From Luidia sarsii (Eukaryota; Echinodermata; Asteroidea; Paxillosida; Luidiidae), in contig OX465102.1 of NCBI GenBank assembly GCA_949987565.1, positions 30,981,944 through 31,045,943 on the forward strand: 64,000 nt of DNA. Direction: 5' to 3'. The notes beneath the pieces are model-generated. The model saw only the letters and a program-made list of their open reading frames with translations, made no database searches and was not told where the DNA came from. A program made the position numbers and the translations under genes. Positions 33,801 to 45,228 of the stretch are shown in pieces. Within the stretch, counting starts at the first letter, position 1, and the number at the start of each line of letters is the position of its first letter.

Positions 33801-34480
33801 GGAACAACCCCTCAGACTTTGTACATGGGTTTTGTAAGAGCCACTTTGGTCAAAACAACCTCGTTTTTTTTTATCAAATTTTGCAAATGCATAGAGCAAA
33901 TGATAGAAATTATGTACATAATGTTAGAACTTATGCACATCATCCTTGGAATTATTATGACGTCATCGAGTGTCACGTGACAGTGCTTTAAAGTTGCAAA
34001 TTTCAAGCTCAATTTAAAGCAAAAACACAAGTACGTTTGGATTTCAAATTTGCACTATATCTAAATTGGGAAAAGTTGAATCCAAACATTGCCATCATTC
34101 AACTGTGACCTCATCTCATGAATATTTATTAGGTCATGAACTTTTCACTATGTAACATTCAATCGAGCATGTTTGGCCAACGGAGCGAGATTGTTTAAAT
34201 GTTTTCATTTATATCTATTTGGAAACCTTCCGTTGCCAAAATGAAATGACGCAACCATGACGTCATCAAAATGCTTGATTTTAAAGCACATATATTATTA
34301 GCCATAAGTCAATCTTCTCAAAAGTTGGTGGGCAGTAAGCTATTGTCCTAGACATTCGAAATATTATGTTTGGAACGGAAGGACCATTGTTTAGAATCAT
34401 TATGATTTTTTTCGCGCAAAGTCCCTTAGACTTTGTGCACAAAATATGTGCGTGTGTTTTAGGGTAGGATTGGACGGTAT
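33801..34480 (+). repeat. Dispersed repeat family H, CRE- and E-box-bearing, copy 1
   Basis: Shares TTTTGTAAGAG, TGACGTCATC, GTCACGTGACAG, ATCATTCAACTGTGACCTCA, TCTCATGAATATTTAT, GGCCAACGGAGCGAGATTGT T and GACTTTGTGC with 36100-36720, and in part with 37070-37482. Contains TGACGTCA at 33958-33965 and 34258-34265 and GTCACGTGAC at 33972-33981. Confidence 0.6.
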
Positions 34481-34984
34481 TGGTTCAACCTTCGCAAATT
34501 TAAAAATTAAAATGATGGAAAGAGGGTCTAAAATCAGTAAGAAATAAAAATTAGCATTTTTTCCTCATTTTTTCGTTGTCTGGTTTTGCTTGGATTTTCA
34601 GTATACCTACAAATTAGGCCTACGAGAACTGAGAAACTTCTGGGAGCTTGATTTACCTTCTTGCAACCTGCAAAACGTAAGTACATGTACAATTTCATGT
34701 ATATGTAAATGATGTAAACACTCAAGTGCGCCCTCATGTGACCAACGCATGAATTGAAGTCACCGGTAACCTTCTCATATAAGCATACACAATGATAATT
34801 ATTGTATACTGCTAAGACATAGGCCTAATTAGCTTTTTCAACGAGTCCAAGAAATCAATTAAAAATACAGCCTAATTATTGTAATAATTGACGAGGAAAA
34901 AAACAGTCGAAAACGGAAGAAAACGTGATAGGAAACATAACAGAAATGAACAAAACAAAAAGTTAACGAGAAAAATATGAAAAC

Positions 34985-35395
34985 TGACCGAAAATTAAGA
35001 AAAAAAAGGTAGAACACAGAAGTTCCGGCGGTTCGGTATAATGTACCCGCCTTCATGTTCCCTGCTCTCCCGGGAAGGCTCGGAGACCCTTGTGCCGTAC
35101 AAGGGAGGTACACGTGCCGGCCCCTAAGCCTTTCGCCGCCGAGCCGGCCAAACGAGACAACGGACCTTTACTTAGGCACAAACCCTGGAATTTTAGCGTA
35201 GCAGTCCCAGCGCACCCGGCCCAACTGATCGGGCCAAGTGACGGTGGTGCTTGGAGATTATGTTTCTAGAGGCTCTTATAGTTTTCCCATTCATTAGCAG
35301 ACAACAAAACCCCGAAATACCCAGGGCAGCCTCGAACACGGACCGTTCACCTTTCAATTAGGCGCCTTAACCACTAGGCTACGCTAACCGCTTTG
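34985..35395 (-). repeat. tRNA-related SINE with a GC-rich body (different family)
   Basis: On the minus strand the head (35392 down to about 35325) has A-box-like TAGCCTAGTGG TTAAGGCG and B-box-like GTGTTCGAGGC. A GC-rich body follows (CCGGCTCGGCGGCGAAAGG, GTACGGCACAAGGG). Strong base-composition contrast with its surroundings. Only one copy in the window, so the family assignment is tentative. Confidence 0.4.
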
Positions 35396-35805
35396 TTAAT
35401 CTGGGTATCCACATTATCCTTTCATTTCTTCAAATGAATCCCTTTTAGAGCACAGCACACGACCAGTACGATCAGGACAGGACAGTCAACCTGGTGTTAT
35501 CAATACTGCGTAGTAGTATATCTAACAGCGGGGTTGGGGATTAATTGTCATGGTGACTTTACACAAATAAATGAGAGAGAGAGAGCAAGAGGCAATTGGC
35601 TCAGCCTAGCCCTTTCATTTCTGGGTCCCCTGACCGGAGGATGTACGTCCTCCACCACTGGGAGGGACCACACCGTCTCTTCCACGAGGGACGCCGCTAC
35701 CGGGCGCCGCCTGAACCTTCACATTAACGGAGCCTACGGCTTGCCAATCAATTATACCTTTCTTTGTACGGTTGCCAAAAGAATGAAACAAGTTTTCGCC
35801 TGTTT

Positions 35806-36090
35806 TTCCTTAGGGTAATAAGCAGAAAATCCAATCGGCTAATTTATAAAGAACAGCTAGATTGAAATGAAAATCTGTGATAAAGGTCCAATCTACAATT
35901 CGGAGTACCGTTACAATTAAGACCCGACAAACTTTTGGGTGTGAAATTGTTTCGTCTCTACAGAGGATTTTTGCACTGCGTTCTATGGGAGATTGAATTT
36001 AGTGTTCTGCACCCCGCAGGTTGCAGCGCACTAAATCCATTCAAGAAGGCTCCGACGAGCTCATTATCATAAAATGTGGACCCACAACAC
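35806..36090 (-). repeat. Family F dispersed repeat, partial minus copy 4
   Basis: The reverse complement carries GTTGTGGGTCC, TGATAATGAGCTCG, TGCAGAACACTAAAT-like and AAAGTTTGTCGGG words in family order, with more divergence than the other copies. Confidence 0.45.
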
Positions 36091-36099
36091 GTCGGAAAA

Positions 36100-36720
36100 A
36101 TACCATAGACTTGATTCAGGGATTTTGTAAGAGACACCTTTGCCATTGAACTAAACGTTGATTTTCACCAAACTAGCCCATGCTGAAATTTGTCCTAGTA
36201 ACCTTGACGTCATCATGACGTCATCACGTGTCACGTGACAGCACTTCAAAGGGGGAAATTTCAAACTCGATTTAAAGCAAAAGTACAAGTTTGTTTGGTT
36301 TCAATGACATCTAAGGTGGGTAAGGATTTATCCAATAATTGCCATCATTCAACTGTGACCTCATCTCATGAATATTTATGAGGTCATAAACTTTTCGGAT
36401 TGTAACATTCAATCGAGCTTATTTGGTCAACGGAGCGATATTTTTTAGTTTTGTTTATATATTGGAATGTAGTTTACAAATACCTTCTGTGGCAAAATGA
36501 CATGACGCAATCGTGACGTCATCAAAATGCATGATTTTAAAGCACATTATTAGCCACCGTGGGTTAATATTCTGGAAATTTGATGGGCAGCTAGCTATTG
36601 TGCTAGACATTCAAAATTGTAGGTTTGGAACCGAAGGATCATTGCTTCGAATTATTATGAATTGTTAAATATATAATCAATTCCCATAGACTTTGTGCTC
36701 AAAATGATTATGTACATGCG
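36100..36720 (+). repeat. Dispersed repeat family H, copy 2
   Basis: Colinear with 33801-34480. Carries TGACGTCA at 36205-36212, 36216-36223 and 36514-36521, and CACGTG sites at 36225-36230 and within 36230-36239. Confidence 0.6.
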
Positions 36721-36740
36721 TTTTGGGGTAGGAGTGGAGG

Positions 36741-36902
36741 GTACCCTCAGCAGCCTGTCAGTGCGGTGCTCCTGAGCAGACGGCGGACCACATCCTGTCA
36801 GAATGCACCAGGCTCGGTCCACCTATGGGATCCCACACTAACCTGACCAACCCATGCCCAGCAACTGTGGAATGGTTGCGGCACCTTCGTGAAGTAGTAT
36901 AG
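36741..36902 (+). pseudogene. Non-LTR retrotransposon, extreme 3' end of ORF2
   Basis: The frame reads VPSAACQCGAPEQTADHILS, ECTRLGPPMGS, then TVEWLRHLREVV and TAG at 36900-36902. The C.CGAPEQTADHIL.EC motif is the cysteine/histidine tail found after the reverse transcriptase in several LINE clades. A short (AAG)n tail follows at about 36932-36950, a typical 3' terminus. 5'-truncated, hence dead. It is inserted within or next to the family H repeats. Confidence 0.7.
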
Positions 36903-37069
36903 TATAGCATAGTACAGCAGCAGGTCTCATACGCAAGAAGAAGAAGAAGCACTTCAAAGGACCAATTTACAATGTGCAATCATGCCGTGATCTTAGATCC
37001 CAAAGAATCGACATTGGGCATGTATCTAAGTTGGGTAAAGGTGTATACAAAATGGCCATTTTGTAATGG

Positions 37070-37482
37070 TGACGTCATTCTATGAATATTAATGAGTTCA
37101 TTAACTATTCAATATTTCACATTCATTTGAGCATATTTGGTCCATGCAGAGACATTTTCTTGTTGCTTGTTTTACAACAAATGAAACAGATTGATAGACT
37201 CTCTTTTGGGCCAAAATTTCGTCATCGCGTGTCACGTGATGGCGTTTTAAAGGGGCAAACGTCAAAGTATCCAAAAATTGCCATATTTGATCTTGACGTC
37301 ATCATGAATATTTATGAGGTCATGAACTTTTTAGATTGTAACATTCAAATGAGCATATTTGGCCAACGGAGCGAGATTGTTTTCATGTTTTCTTTGATAT
37401 TTATTGGGGACATGGTTAAGAAACATTCTCCGGGGCCAATATGACATGACGCAATCGTGACGTCATCAAAATGCGTGATTTT
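37070..37482 (+). repeat. Dispersed repeat family H, two partial copies
   Basis: Two shortened copies (37070-37160 and 37225-37482) with TGACGTCA at 37070-37077, 37294-37301 and 37458-37465 and GTCACGTGAT at 37231-37240. Confidence 0.5.
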
Positions 37483-37790
37483 AAAACGCTCATTATGGAA
37501 AATAAGGAACGTCCTTGGTTTGTGTGTTTCTCTTTTTTCTTCTGGTCTAATATAGAGCACTGCCAAGCACAGCAAACAGCCTATGACATGTCACGAGACG
37601 TCTTCACTGAAGCACTGGTGCTGCTCCGTAGCAAGAGTAATTGTTTTGATGAAATTGCAAGCATTCATGCATGGAGGCCAAGAGAGCTGCCTTTTGTTAC
37701 ATGTCTTTGTTTGCAGTCGAAGCATCCACGAGCGAAGACCAGCGCTACACTGTGTTCGTTAATGAATTTTAACTTGTTGATAATTGCATC
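37483..37790 (+). repeat. Dispersed repeat family G, copy 2
   Basis: The best preserved copy. It begins CGCTCATTATGGAAAATAAG G directly after a family H copy, as copy 3 does after a T-rich stretch. Confidence 0.55.
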
Positions 37791-37859
37791 TGCGATCTTC
37801 TTTTTGGTCCTAAATTCCTATAGACAAAACACTGGACACGTTCTGAACCTCATTTCATG

Positions 37860-38720
37860 AACAAAAAAGGACCGTTTTGAACCAAATCTTTCCAGAATAA
37901 TGTCCACAGAGTGCATTCTATGAAAAGAAACAAATCTGGAAAATCCCTTTACTCTGTTTTAGAAACAGAATCAGTTATTTCTCGTTATTATTTGTAATAC
38001 AACTTTCAGTATTAAAAATCCTTTCAAGATCACGTTGAATTTTTCGCTACACTTTATTCCAATCAATACATTTTTTTAAATATATTTACATTTTTTTGGG
38101 GGGGGAAATTAAAATTGCAAAAAACATCATTTTGTTGACTAAGGACCTTGGATTAATAATTGTCAAGGATTTCCATTGAGCAACATCTCCTTGGAGACCA
38201 AATCGTCCAGAGAACTAAAACCAATTTGAGATTAAATTTACATAAAGTTATTCCCGATAAAAAAACCGTCAATATTTATTGTATCATATTTTACCATATG
38301 CATGAATTTCTGAACGAAAGCGCTTGAATTATGATAATAATATCATTATAAGTATACATCTTTTGTGATGATTTTTTCAAGTATTCACAGCCTAGAACAT
38401 CCAATTATAAATAAAATTATTGTTCCATTAAACTTTTACAATTTCAACGAATTATTTTACGAACGAAAGTCTGAATGATAATAATGAATGACCATAGCAC
38501 AAAATAATTCAATTCCTGACTACAAATCTCAATGCACACATTACACACTGAAAAAATGAAAACTGATTTGTAAATTTGCCACATCCTCATACATTGTAAG
38601 TCCCGAAAACTGAAAATATACAGTTAAATGTGAAATAAAAATTGTATGACAATACTCTATTTTAAGACACACAGCCTGCATTTTTATTGACATAAGAAAC
38701 GTCCCTTTAAAGGCCAAATA
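37860..38720. repeat. Dispersed mosaic repeat family M, copy 3
   Basis: Aligns in order with 39650-40520 and with 10370-11100: ATTCCCGATAA, GCATGAATTTCTGAACGAAA GCGCTTGAAT, AATGAATGACCATAGCA, CAATGCACACATTACACAC TGAAAA. AT-rich; no gene. Confidence 0.5.
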
Positions 38721-39179
38721 CAACATTGTGAAGATCGGAAAACATCGATGTCCACAGATTTCCATCTAATTCACACAGTTTGTAGATGGTCATCACAGAA
38801 TCCTCAAGTTGAAATCTAACGGTCTGGCATGTTTTACTTTTCGAGAAATCAAATTCCCGCAATCATCGACAAATAGTTTAATACTAGTGAGTGTTAAACC
38901 ATTTCATGCACTACAGAACGGTGCGAAAACCTTGACGTTTTTGTCTTTTCCTACTTTCTCAGATTATTATTTGAGCTAAAACCTTCGCAGGATTTAGTCT
39001 TTGGAGTGTTTAATGGTTTAACAAACAAACTGCGGTAATCGTTTCAATTTTACTAATGTTGTATAGGGCCTTTAACCAACATAGGCCTAGTCTACGTTTA
39101 ATCAAATACATTTAATGTTATAATGAAGTCCCATACACTTTGTGCACGAAATATGCACGTGCGTTTTGGGTTAGAAATT

Positions 39180-39225
39180 GAGGTTACGGGTTCGAATCCC
39201 GCTGATGTTAATTTTTTATTTGTTT
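39180..39225 (+). repeat. tRNA-like fragment (B box only)
   Basis: GAGGTTACGGGTTCGAATCC CGCTGATG contains a perfect B box (GGTTCGAATCC), but no acceptor or D-arm partner is visible upstream. A tRNA or SINE relic. Confidence 0.3.
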
Positions 39226-39367
39226 TTTAAGAGAACCAGATGCGGAAAAGCGTTATGTTCTGTTAGCCAACAGACATAAATCTCTAGTTCTTTTTTTTAT
39301 TTATTTATTTTTTTTTATTTATTTTTTTTTTTCTTTTTCTTTTTCTTCTTCTTTTTTTGGTCTGTCG

Positions 39368-39625
39368 TCACGCTCATTATGGAAAATAAGGAACGTCCTT
39401 GGTTTGTGTGTTTCTCTTTTTTCTTCTGGTCTAATAATTATAGAGCACTGACAAGCACAGCAAACCAGCCTATGTATTGTCACGAGATGTTTTGTCACGA
39501 GCTGCCTTTTGTTACATGTCTTTGTTTGCAGTCGAAGCATCCGCGAGCGAAGACCAGCGCTACGCTGTGTTCGTTAATGAATTTTAACTTGTTGATATGC
39601 ATCTGTGATCTTCTTGTTTGTCCTA
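39368..39625 (+). repeat. Dispersed repeat family G, copy 3 (internally deleted)
   Basis: Near-identical to 37483-37790 at both ends but lacks the CTGCTCCGTAGCAAGAG to GCATGGA middle. Preceded by a T-rich low-complexity tract at about 39290-39360. Confidence 0.55.
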
Positions 39626-39649
39626 AATTCCTATAGATTTGCACTGGGC

Positions 39650-40520
39650 ACGTTCTGAACCTCCCTTCATGAACAAAAAATTACCCATTTCTTAACTTAA
39701 CATAACTGTTTCAGAACAATTTCCACAGTGTTCGTTCTAGGACCAGAAAAAACAATGTGCAGAATCCCATGCTCTGTTTCAGAAACATACGTAATCATTT
39801 CTCGCTATTATTTGTAACACAATCATTACAAAAAAAACAATTTTTAAGGACAAAATTAGGCCTACTGGTTTTTAGCTGCACTTTCTACCATATACATATA
39901 TATTTTATATACTTTTTGTATATCAAATTAGAATTAGAATTAAAATTGCACAAAGCGTGATTCTGTTTACTAAGGACCTTGCATTAATAGTTGCCATGCC
40001 CACAGATTCAAAACATTGTTAAGGATTTCCATCAACCAAAATATCCATGTAGAACGAATCTCCAAGAAAAATTAAATCCAATTTGAGCTGTAAAGATTTC
40101 ATTCTCATAAATCAATTCTCGATAAGAAACCACCAATATCTATTGGATCATCTTTTATCATCGGAATGAAATTCTTCACGAAAGCGCTTGAATGATCATG
40201 ATAATATTATAATTGTAACACTTTTTGATAATTGTTTCAGTAATTCACAGCATATAGAACATTCGATGATATTGTCTTTTTTCTATTAATCTTTGGATCA
40301 TTGCCATTAATTTATCAACGAAAGTCTGAATGCTAAAAATGAATGACCATAGCAAAATTAATTCAATTCCTGACTACAAATCTTAATGCACACATTACAT
40401 ACTTCAAAAGATGAAAACTAATTTTAAAATTTGCCACATCCTCATACCTTGAAAGTACCGAAATGACAGAGAATAAACCTCTGTTTAACCAACATAATCT
40501 ACATTTAATCAAATATATAT
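39650..40520. repeat. Dispersed mosaic repeat family M, copy 4
   Basis: Second-generation copy of the block at 37860-38720, followed after about 230 bases by the segment 40753-40890 that also precedes array 1 (12548-12685). Confidence 0.5.
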
Positions 40521-40752
40521 TTACACAAGGGCCATGTATTAAGTGTATTAATGTTTTACTTTTAACTGCCCATCTAGTTGTAACAATTCTTCACCCTTTG
40601 AATGAACACGCGCAACTTTCGTTGAAATGATTATGATTAAAGTCGTCGTACCATCGCTCCACACAGCAATCAAAGCATAATACATGGTTGAAATACACCC
40701 AGTACTAGTACATGTACACGTACTTAGTTATGGATGACCCAATAGGCCTAGG

Positions 40753-40890
40753 CGATTGTTTGGCGAAATGGGTCCTTTTGTGTAGGTTTTCTCGTTACAT
40801 CGTTCCACGGTTTGACGGGTTGTTGCCTGTGAGGTTGGCAGTGAAGCACGGGCAACAACTGTCACTGCACGCTGCAAGATTCGTGTCGGT
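40753..40890. repeat. Segment duplicated upstream of both GGGAGACA arrays
   Basis: GCGATTGTTTGGCGAAATGG through TTCCACGGTTTGACGGG to GGGCAACAACTGTC is nearly identical to 12548-12685. Its presence upstream of both arrays suggests that the array region, not only the lectin block, was part of the duplication. Confidence 0.75.
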
Positions 40891-41207
40891 ATTTTTTCTG
40901 AGTAAAAAGGCTCACCTCTATGCATGTGTAACCACATGATTCTTACTGGAACACTAGATAAAAAAAAATGGGATTTTGGGGCACAAGGATCTTAGCTACT
41001 ACAATTATATAGTATATAAAGCTTTATCTTAGATGCTTAGCCCAGTATACCATTAACACACAACAAAATAAATGACTCAAATAAACAACAGTCAATAATG
41101 ATTAATTAGTTTTGGGGTTACTGTGTTACGTCCAAGCGTTCACCAACATTATTTGGTGAACAAAGACAATGCTGCATATACGGCATCCCATGGCTTGTGC
41201 CAATCAG

Positions 41208-43666
41208 TGGACAGGGTGGACAAGGAGAATGAGTGGACAAGGAAATCGGATGGACAGGGAGACAGGGAGACAGGGAGACAGGGATTAAGGGTGGAAATGG
41301 TGAAAGGGTGACAGGGTGGACAGGGAGACAGGGTGGACAGGGAGACAGGGTGGACAGGGTGAATAGGGAGACAGAGAGACAGGGTGACAGGGATACAGGG
41401 AGACAGGGTGGACAGAGAGACAGGGAGACATGGTGGACAGGGAGACAGGGAGACAGAGACACAGGGAGACAGGGTGGACAGGAAGTCATCAAGGAGATAG
41501 AGACAGGGAGACAGGGTGGACAGGGAGACAGGGAGACAGGGTGGACAGAGAGACAGGGTGAACAGGGAGACAGGGTGGACAGAGATACATGGTGGACAGG
41601 GAGACAGGGAGACATGGAGACAGGGAGACAGGGTGGACAGAGAGACATGGTGGACAGGGAGACAGGGAGACATGGAGACAGGGAGACAGGGAGACAGGGA
41701 GACAGGGAGACAGGGAGACGGGGAGACAGGGAGACAGGGAGACAGGGAGACAGGGAGACAGGGAGACAGGGAGACAGGGAGACAGGGAGACAGGGAGACA
41801 GGGAGACAGGGAGACAGGGAGACAGGGTGGACAGGGAGACAGGGAGACAGGGAGACAGGGAGACAGGGAGACAGGGTGGACAGGGAGACAGTGAGACAGG
41901 GAGACAGGGAGACAGGGAGACAGGGAGACAGGGAGACAGGGAGACAGGGAGACAGGGAGACAGGGAGACAGGGAGACAAGGAGACAGGGAGACTGGTGGA
42001 CAGGGAGACTGGTGGACAGGGAGACAGGGAGACAGGGAGACATGGAGACAGGGAGACAGGGAGACAGGGAGACAGGGAGACAGGGAGACAGGGAGACAGG
42101 GTGGACAGGGAGACAGGGAGACAGGGAGACAGGGAGACTGGTGGACAGGGAGACTGGGAGACAGGGAGACAGGGAGACATGGAGACAGGGAGACAGGGTG
42201 GACAGGGAGACAGGGAGACAGGGAGACAGGGAGACTGGTGGACAGGGAGACAGGGAGACAGGGAGACAGGGAGACATGGAGACAGGGAGACAGGGAGACA
42301 GGGAGACAGGGAGACAGGGAGACAGGGAGACAGGGAGACAGGGAGACAAGGAGACAGGGAGACTGGTGGACAGGGAGACTGGTGGACAGGGAGACAGGGA
42401 GACAGGGAGACATGGAGACAGGGAGACAGGGAGACAGGGAGACAGGGAGACAGGGAGACAGGGAGACAGGGTGGACAGGGAGACAGGGAGACAGGGAGAC
42501 AGGGAGACTGGTGGACAGGGAGACTGGGAGACAGGGAGACAGGGAGACATGGAGACAGGGAGACAGGGTGGACAGGGAGACAGGGAGACAGGGAGACAGG
42601 GAGACTGGTGGACAGGGAGACAGGGAGACAGGGAGACAGGGAGACATGGAGACAGGGAGACAGGGAGACAGGGAGACAGGGAGACAGGGAGACAGGGAGA
42701 CAGGGAGACAGGGAGACAGGGAGACATGGAGACAGGGAGACAGGGAGACAGGGAGACAGGGAGACAGGGAGACAGGGAGACAGGGAGACAGGGAGACAGT
42801 GAGACAGGGAGACAGGGAGACAGGGAGACAGGGAGACAGTGAGACAGGGAGACAGGGAGACAGTGAGACAGTGAGACAGGGAGACAGGGAGACATGGAGA
42901 CAGGGAGACAGGGAGACAGGGAGACATGGAGACAGGGAGACAGGGAGACAGGGAGACAGGGAGACAGGGAGACAGGGAGACAGTGAGACAGGGAGACAGT
43001 GAGACAGTGAGACAGGGAGACAGGGAGACAGGGAGACAGGGAGACAGTGAGACAGGGAGACAGGGAGACGGGCAGACAGGGAGACATGGAGACAGGGAGA
43101 CAGGGAGACAGGGAGACAGGGAGACAGGGAGACAGGGAGACAGGGAGACAGGAAGACAGGGAGACAGGGAGACAGGGAGACAGGGAGACAGGGAGACAGG
43201 GAGACAGGGAGACAGGGAGACAGGGAGAAAGGGAGACAGGAAGACAGGGAGACAGGGAGACAGGGAGAGAGGGTGATAGGGTGGACAGGGAGACAGTGTG
43301 GACAGGGAGACAGTGTGGACAATGATACATGGAGACATGGAGACAGGGAGACAGGGACATATGGAGACAGGGAGACAGGGAGACAGGGAGACAGGGAGAC
43401 AGGGTGACAGGGAGAAAGGGAGACAGGGAGACAGGGATCGAGACAGGGTAGACAGGGACACAGGGTGGACAGGGAGACAGGGAGACAGGGAGACAGGGAG
43501 ACAGGGAGACAGGGAGACAGGGAGACAGGGAGACAGGGAGACAGGGAGACAGGGAGACAGGGAGACAGGGAGACAGGGAGACAGGGAGACAGGGAGATAG
43601 GGAGACAGGGAGACAGGAAAACAGGGAGACAGGGAGACAGGGAGACAGGGAGACAGGGTGGACAGG
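41208..43666. repeat. Second GGGAGACA array, about 2.46 kb
   Basis: Same 8-bp unit and strand as array 1, but with a different variant set: AGGGTGGACAGGG and GACTGGTGGACAGGG are frequent, while GGGTTACTGGG and GGCAGGGAGGCA are absent. An internal near-repeat of about 360 bases is visible (about 41990-42350 against 42350-42710). Both edges carry degenerate TGGACAGG units. All long frames across it are repeat translation. Confidence 0.95.
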
Positions 43667-43963
43667 TCGTGCTAGCGTGGAAACGTTATGCCCTCTATGT
43701 TTTGAAACTGGCCCCAAAATAAAACCATGAGAACACTCATGTCCAGCACATATTTCCACCGTGGGGATGTGAATGCTCATGGTCCCAGCACGCCAGAATG
43801 CAATCAATGGACAGAGCAATTGAGATTCAAGTATTGAGCAAGGGTTACAAAGATAACGATATGAAGATCCTGTAAGTCAGTAAGGGTTAGCCCTATATAT
43901 TCGACGTATAGCTAGCAATGCTTGCTCATTTTCAACGAGTGAATGCTTTTGATGACACACATA

Positions 43964-44202
43964 GGCCGATTTCGAAATGAAGGCTTAGGCTCGGTCCTAG
44001 GCTTCGGACAATTTATCTTATTGTTTACAATATCCCAGACATCTAAAAACAAGCGTTTGGCCCAATATCTTGGGAAATACCCTGTACCTATCAAGCTAAA
44101 TAAACCTTCAAATTCGGAAACAAATCACAACCCGGATTTCAGGTTTTGTCAGACGGAGACGAAGCCTGAGCTTGAGCCTAAGCCTTCATTTCGAAAACGG
44201 CC
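43964..44202. repeat. MITE with GGCCGATTTCGAAATGAAGG termini, duplicated copy
   Basis: Identical by eye to 30253-30491, hence present before the segmental duplication. Confidence 0.65.
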
Positions 44203-44505
44203 ATAGTTTCAACACAGTCTCGAATGTCAACTTCTCAGTATAAAATTTCTTTAAGGAATCAAAAGGGATGAAAGTGACTAGAAATCCCGGTTGACAAACT
44301 GTATGTTCTTTGATTCATCGATGGACAATTCCCAGTCAGTTTCTTGTGTGTAGTGTTCTTGACTAAAGTTTACCCAACTTCCCGCGCACTCTGTGTGATC
44401 CCTGAACTGCTGTACACGGGTTGGACTCAGAGGCGTGGGTTCAACTCCCGGTCCAGTCAAAGTTATTATTTTGTTTCTGTTCAATGCATGGTTGTCTTAC
44501 CCAAT

Positions 44506-45228
44506 TCAGAAATAGAAGCGCTGGCAGATCTTGCCGTCTTCGTGGACCATCCCGGAGGCTGTGTTCAGCTGACAAACGACCTGCTCATTACGGTCCACCT
44601 GTCGTACACTGACGGAGCGACACAGACGATTCTTCTTGCACACTACATCCCAAGCGGTCCGCTGGAGATTCTTGATGGCGTATTGGGTGGTACAGTCAGC
44701 TGCAAAGTGGCCGCCATCGAAGGAGTATTCCAGCAGACAGACCATGGAGGGTCCGGCTGGAAACTCGCAGATGACGTGATAGTAATTGTTGCACCACAGG
44801 TCATCTAGCTCAGCGTATTTAGATAGCACTCTACCCGTCCACATCCCAGCGCAGTCCTGGTTGCCAAAGTTGTTAGGCTCCCCTGGGGCCCAATTTTCAC
44901 GCGTGTCCATGAAACTGCAGTCGGCGTCCCCATCCTCGAAATCTGCCCAGACTCCCTCCTCCTTGCCATCGGTGCAGCCGACCCAAGCGTACTGCCGAAT
45001 ACCGTACTTATTCAAAATGGTGGACAAGAACTCATGTTCGTCGATGTCATTGACCACCGCCACACCCCCTCCTAGGTCGGCGCACTTGGTGACGCCGTCA
45101 GCAAACTTCATCTTCCCGGTCAACTTCCGGTAACAGACATCACCGAAATGGTCCTCGCCTTGCGGGCATGGTTGGGCTTGAGCTGTGGTCAAGACAAGTA
45201 GTCCGATACATAGACGCAGTGAAGACAT
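44506..45228 (-). CDS. Secreted C-type lectin with PAN-like C-terminal domain (paralogue B)
   Basis: 240 residues, one exon, ATG at 45228, same length as paralogue A with no indels. Signal peptide MSSLRLCIGLLVLTTAQAQ. C-type lectin domain at about 21-156 with WVG 82-84, EPN 117-119 and LDD at the WND position, then a six-cysteine PAN-like domain at about 162-240. Every cysteine is shared with A. It differs from A at 28 residues, 24 of them in the signal peptide and lectin domain. The loop after LDD changes from FCSFHSR to WCNNYYH (145-151), and G121 beside EPN becomes F. Basic substitutions accumulate (M35K, V41K, T110R, T133R). It probably binds a different ligand from A. The gene points toward array 2, its stop about 840 bases from the array edge. 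Confidence 0.88.
   Translation of the reverse strand: MSSLRLCIGLLVLTTAQAQPCPQGEDHFGDVCYRKLTGKMKFADGVTKCADLGGGVAVVNDIDEHEFLSTILNKYGIRQYAWVGCTDGKEEGVWADFEDGDADCSFMDTRENWAPGEPNNFGNQDCAGMWTGRVLSKYAELDDLWCNNYYHVICEFPAGPSMVCLLEYSFDGGHFAADCTTQYAIKNLQRTAWDVVCKKNRLCRSVSVRQVDRNEQVVCQLNTASGMVHEDGKICQRFYF

Noticed and set aside
37471..37860. 129-codon frame in repeat family G
   Set aside because: The frame is not preserved in the copies at 33428 and 39368; no recognisable domain.
41118..43819. Long frames across the second array
   Set aside because: Same reason as array 1; they run through repeat units and degenerate edges only.
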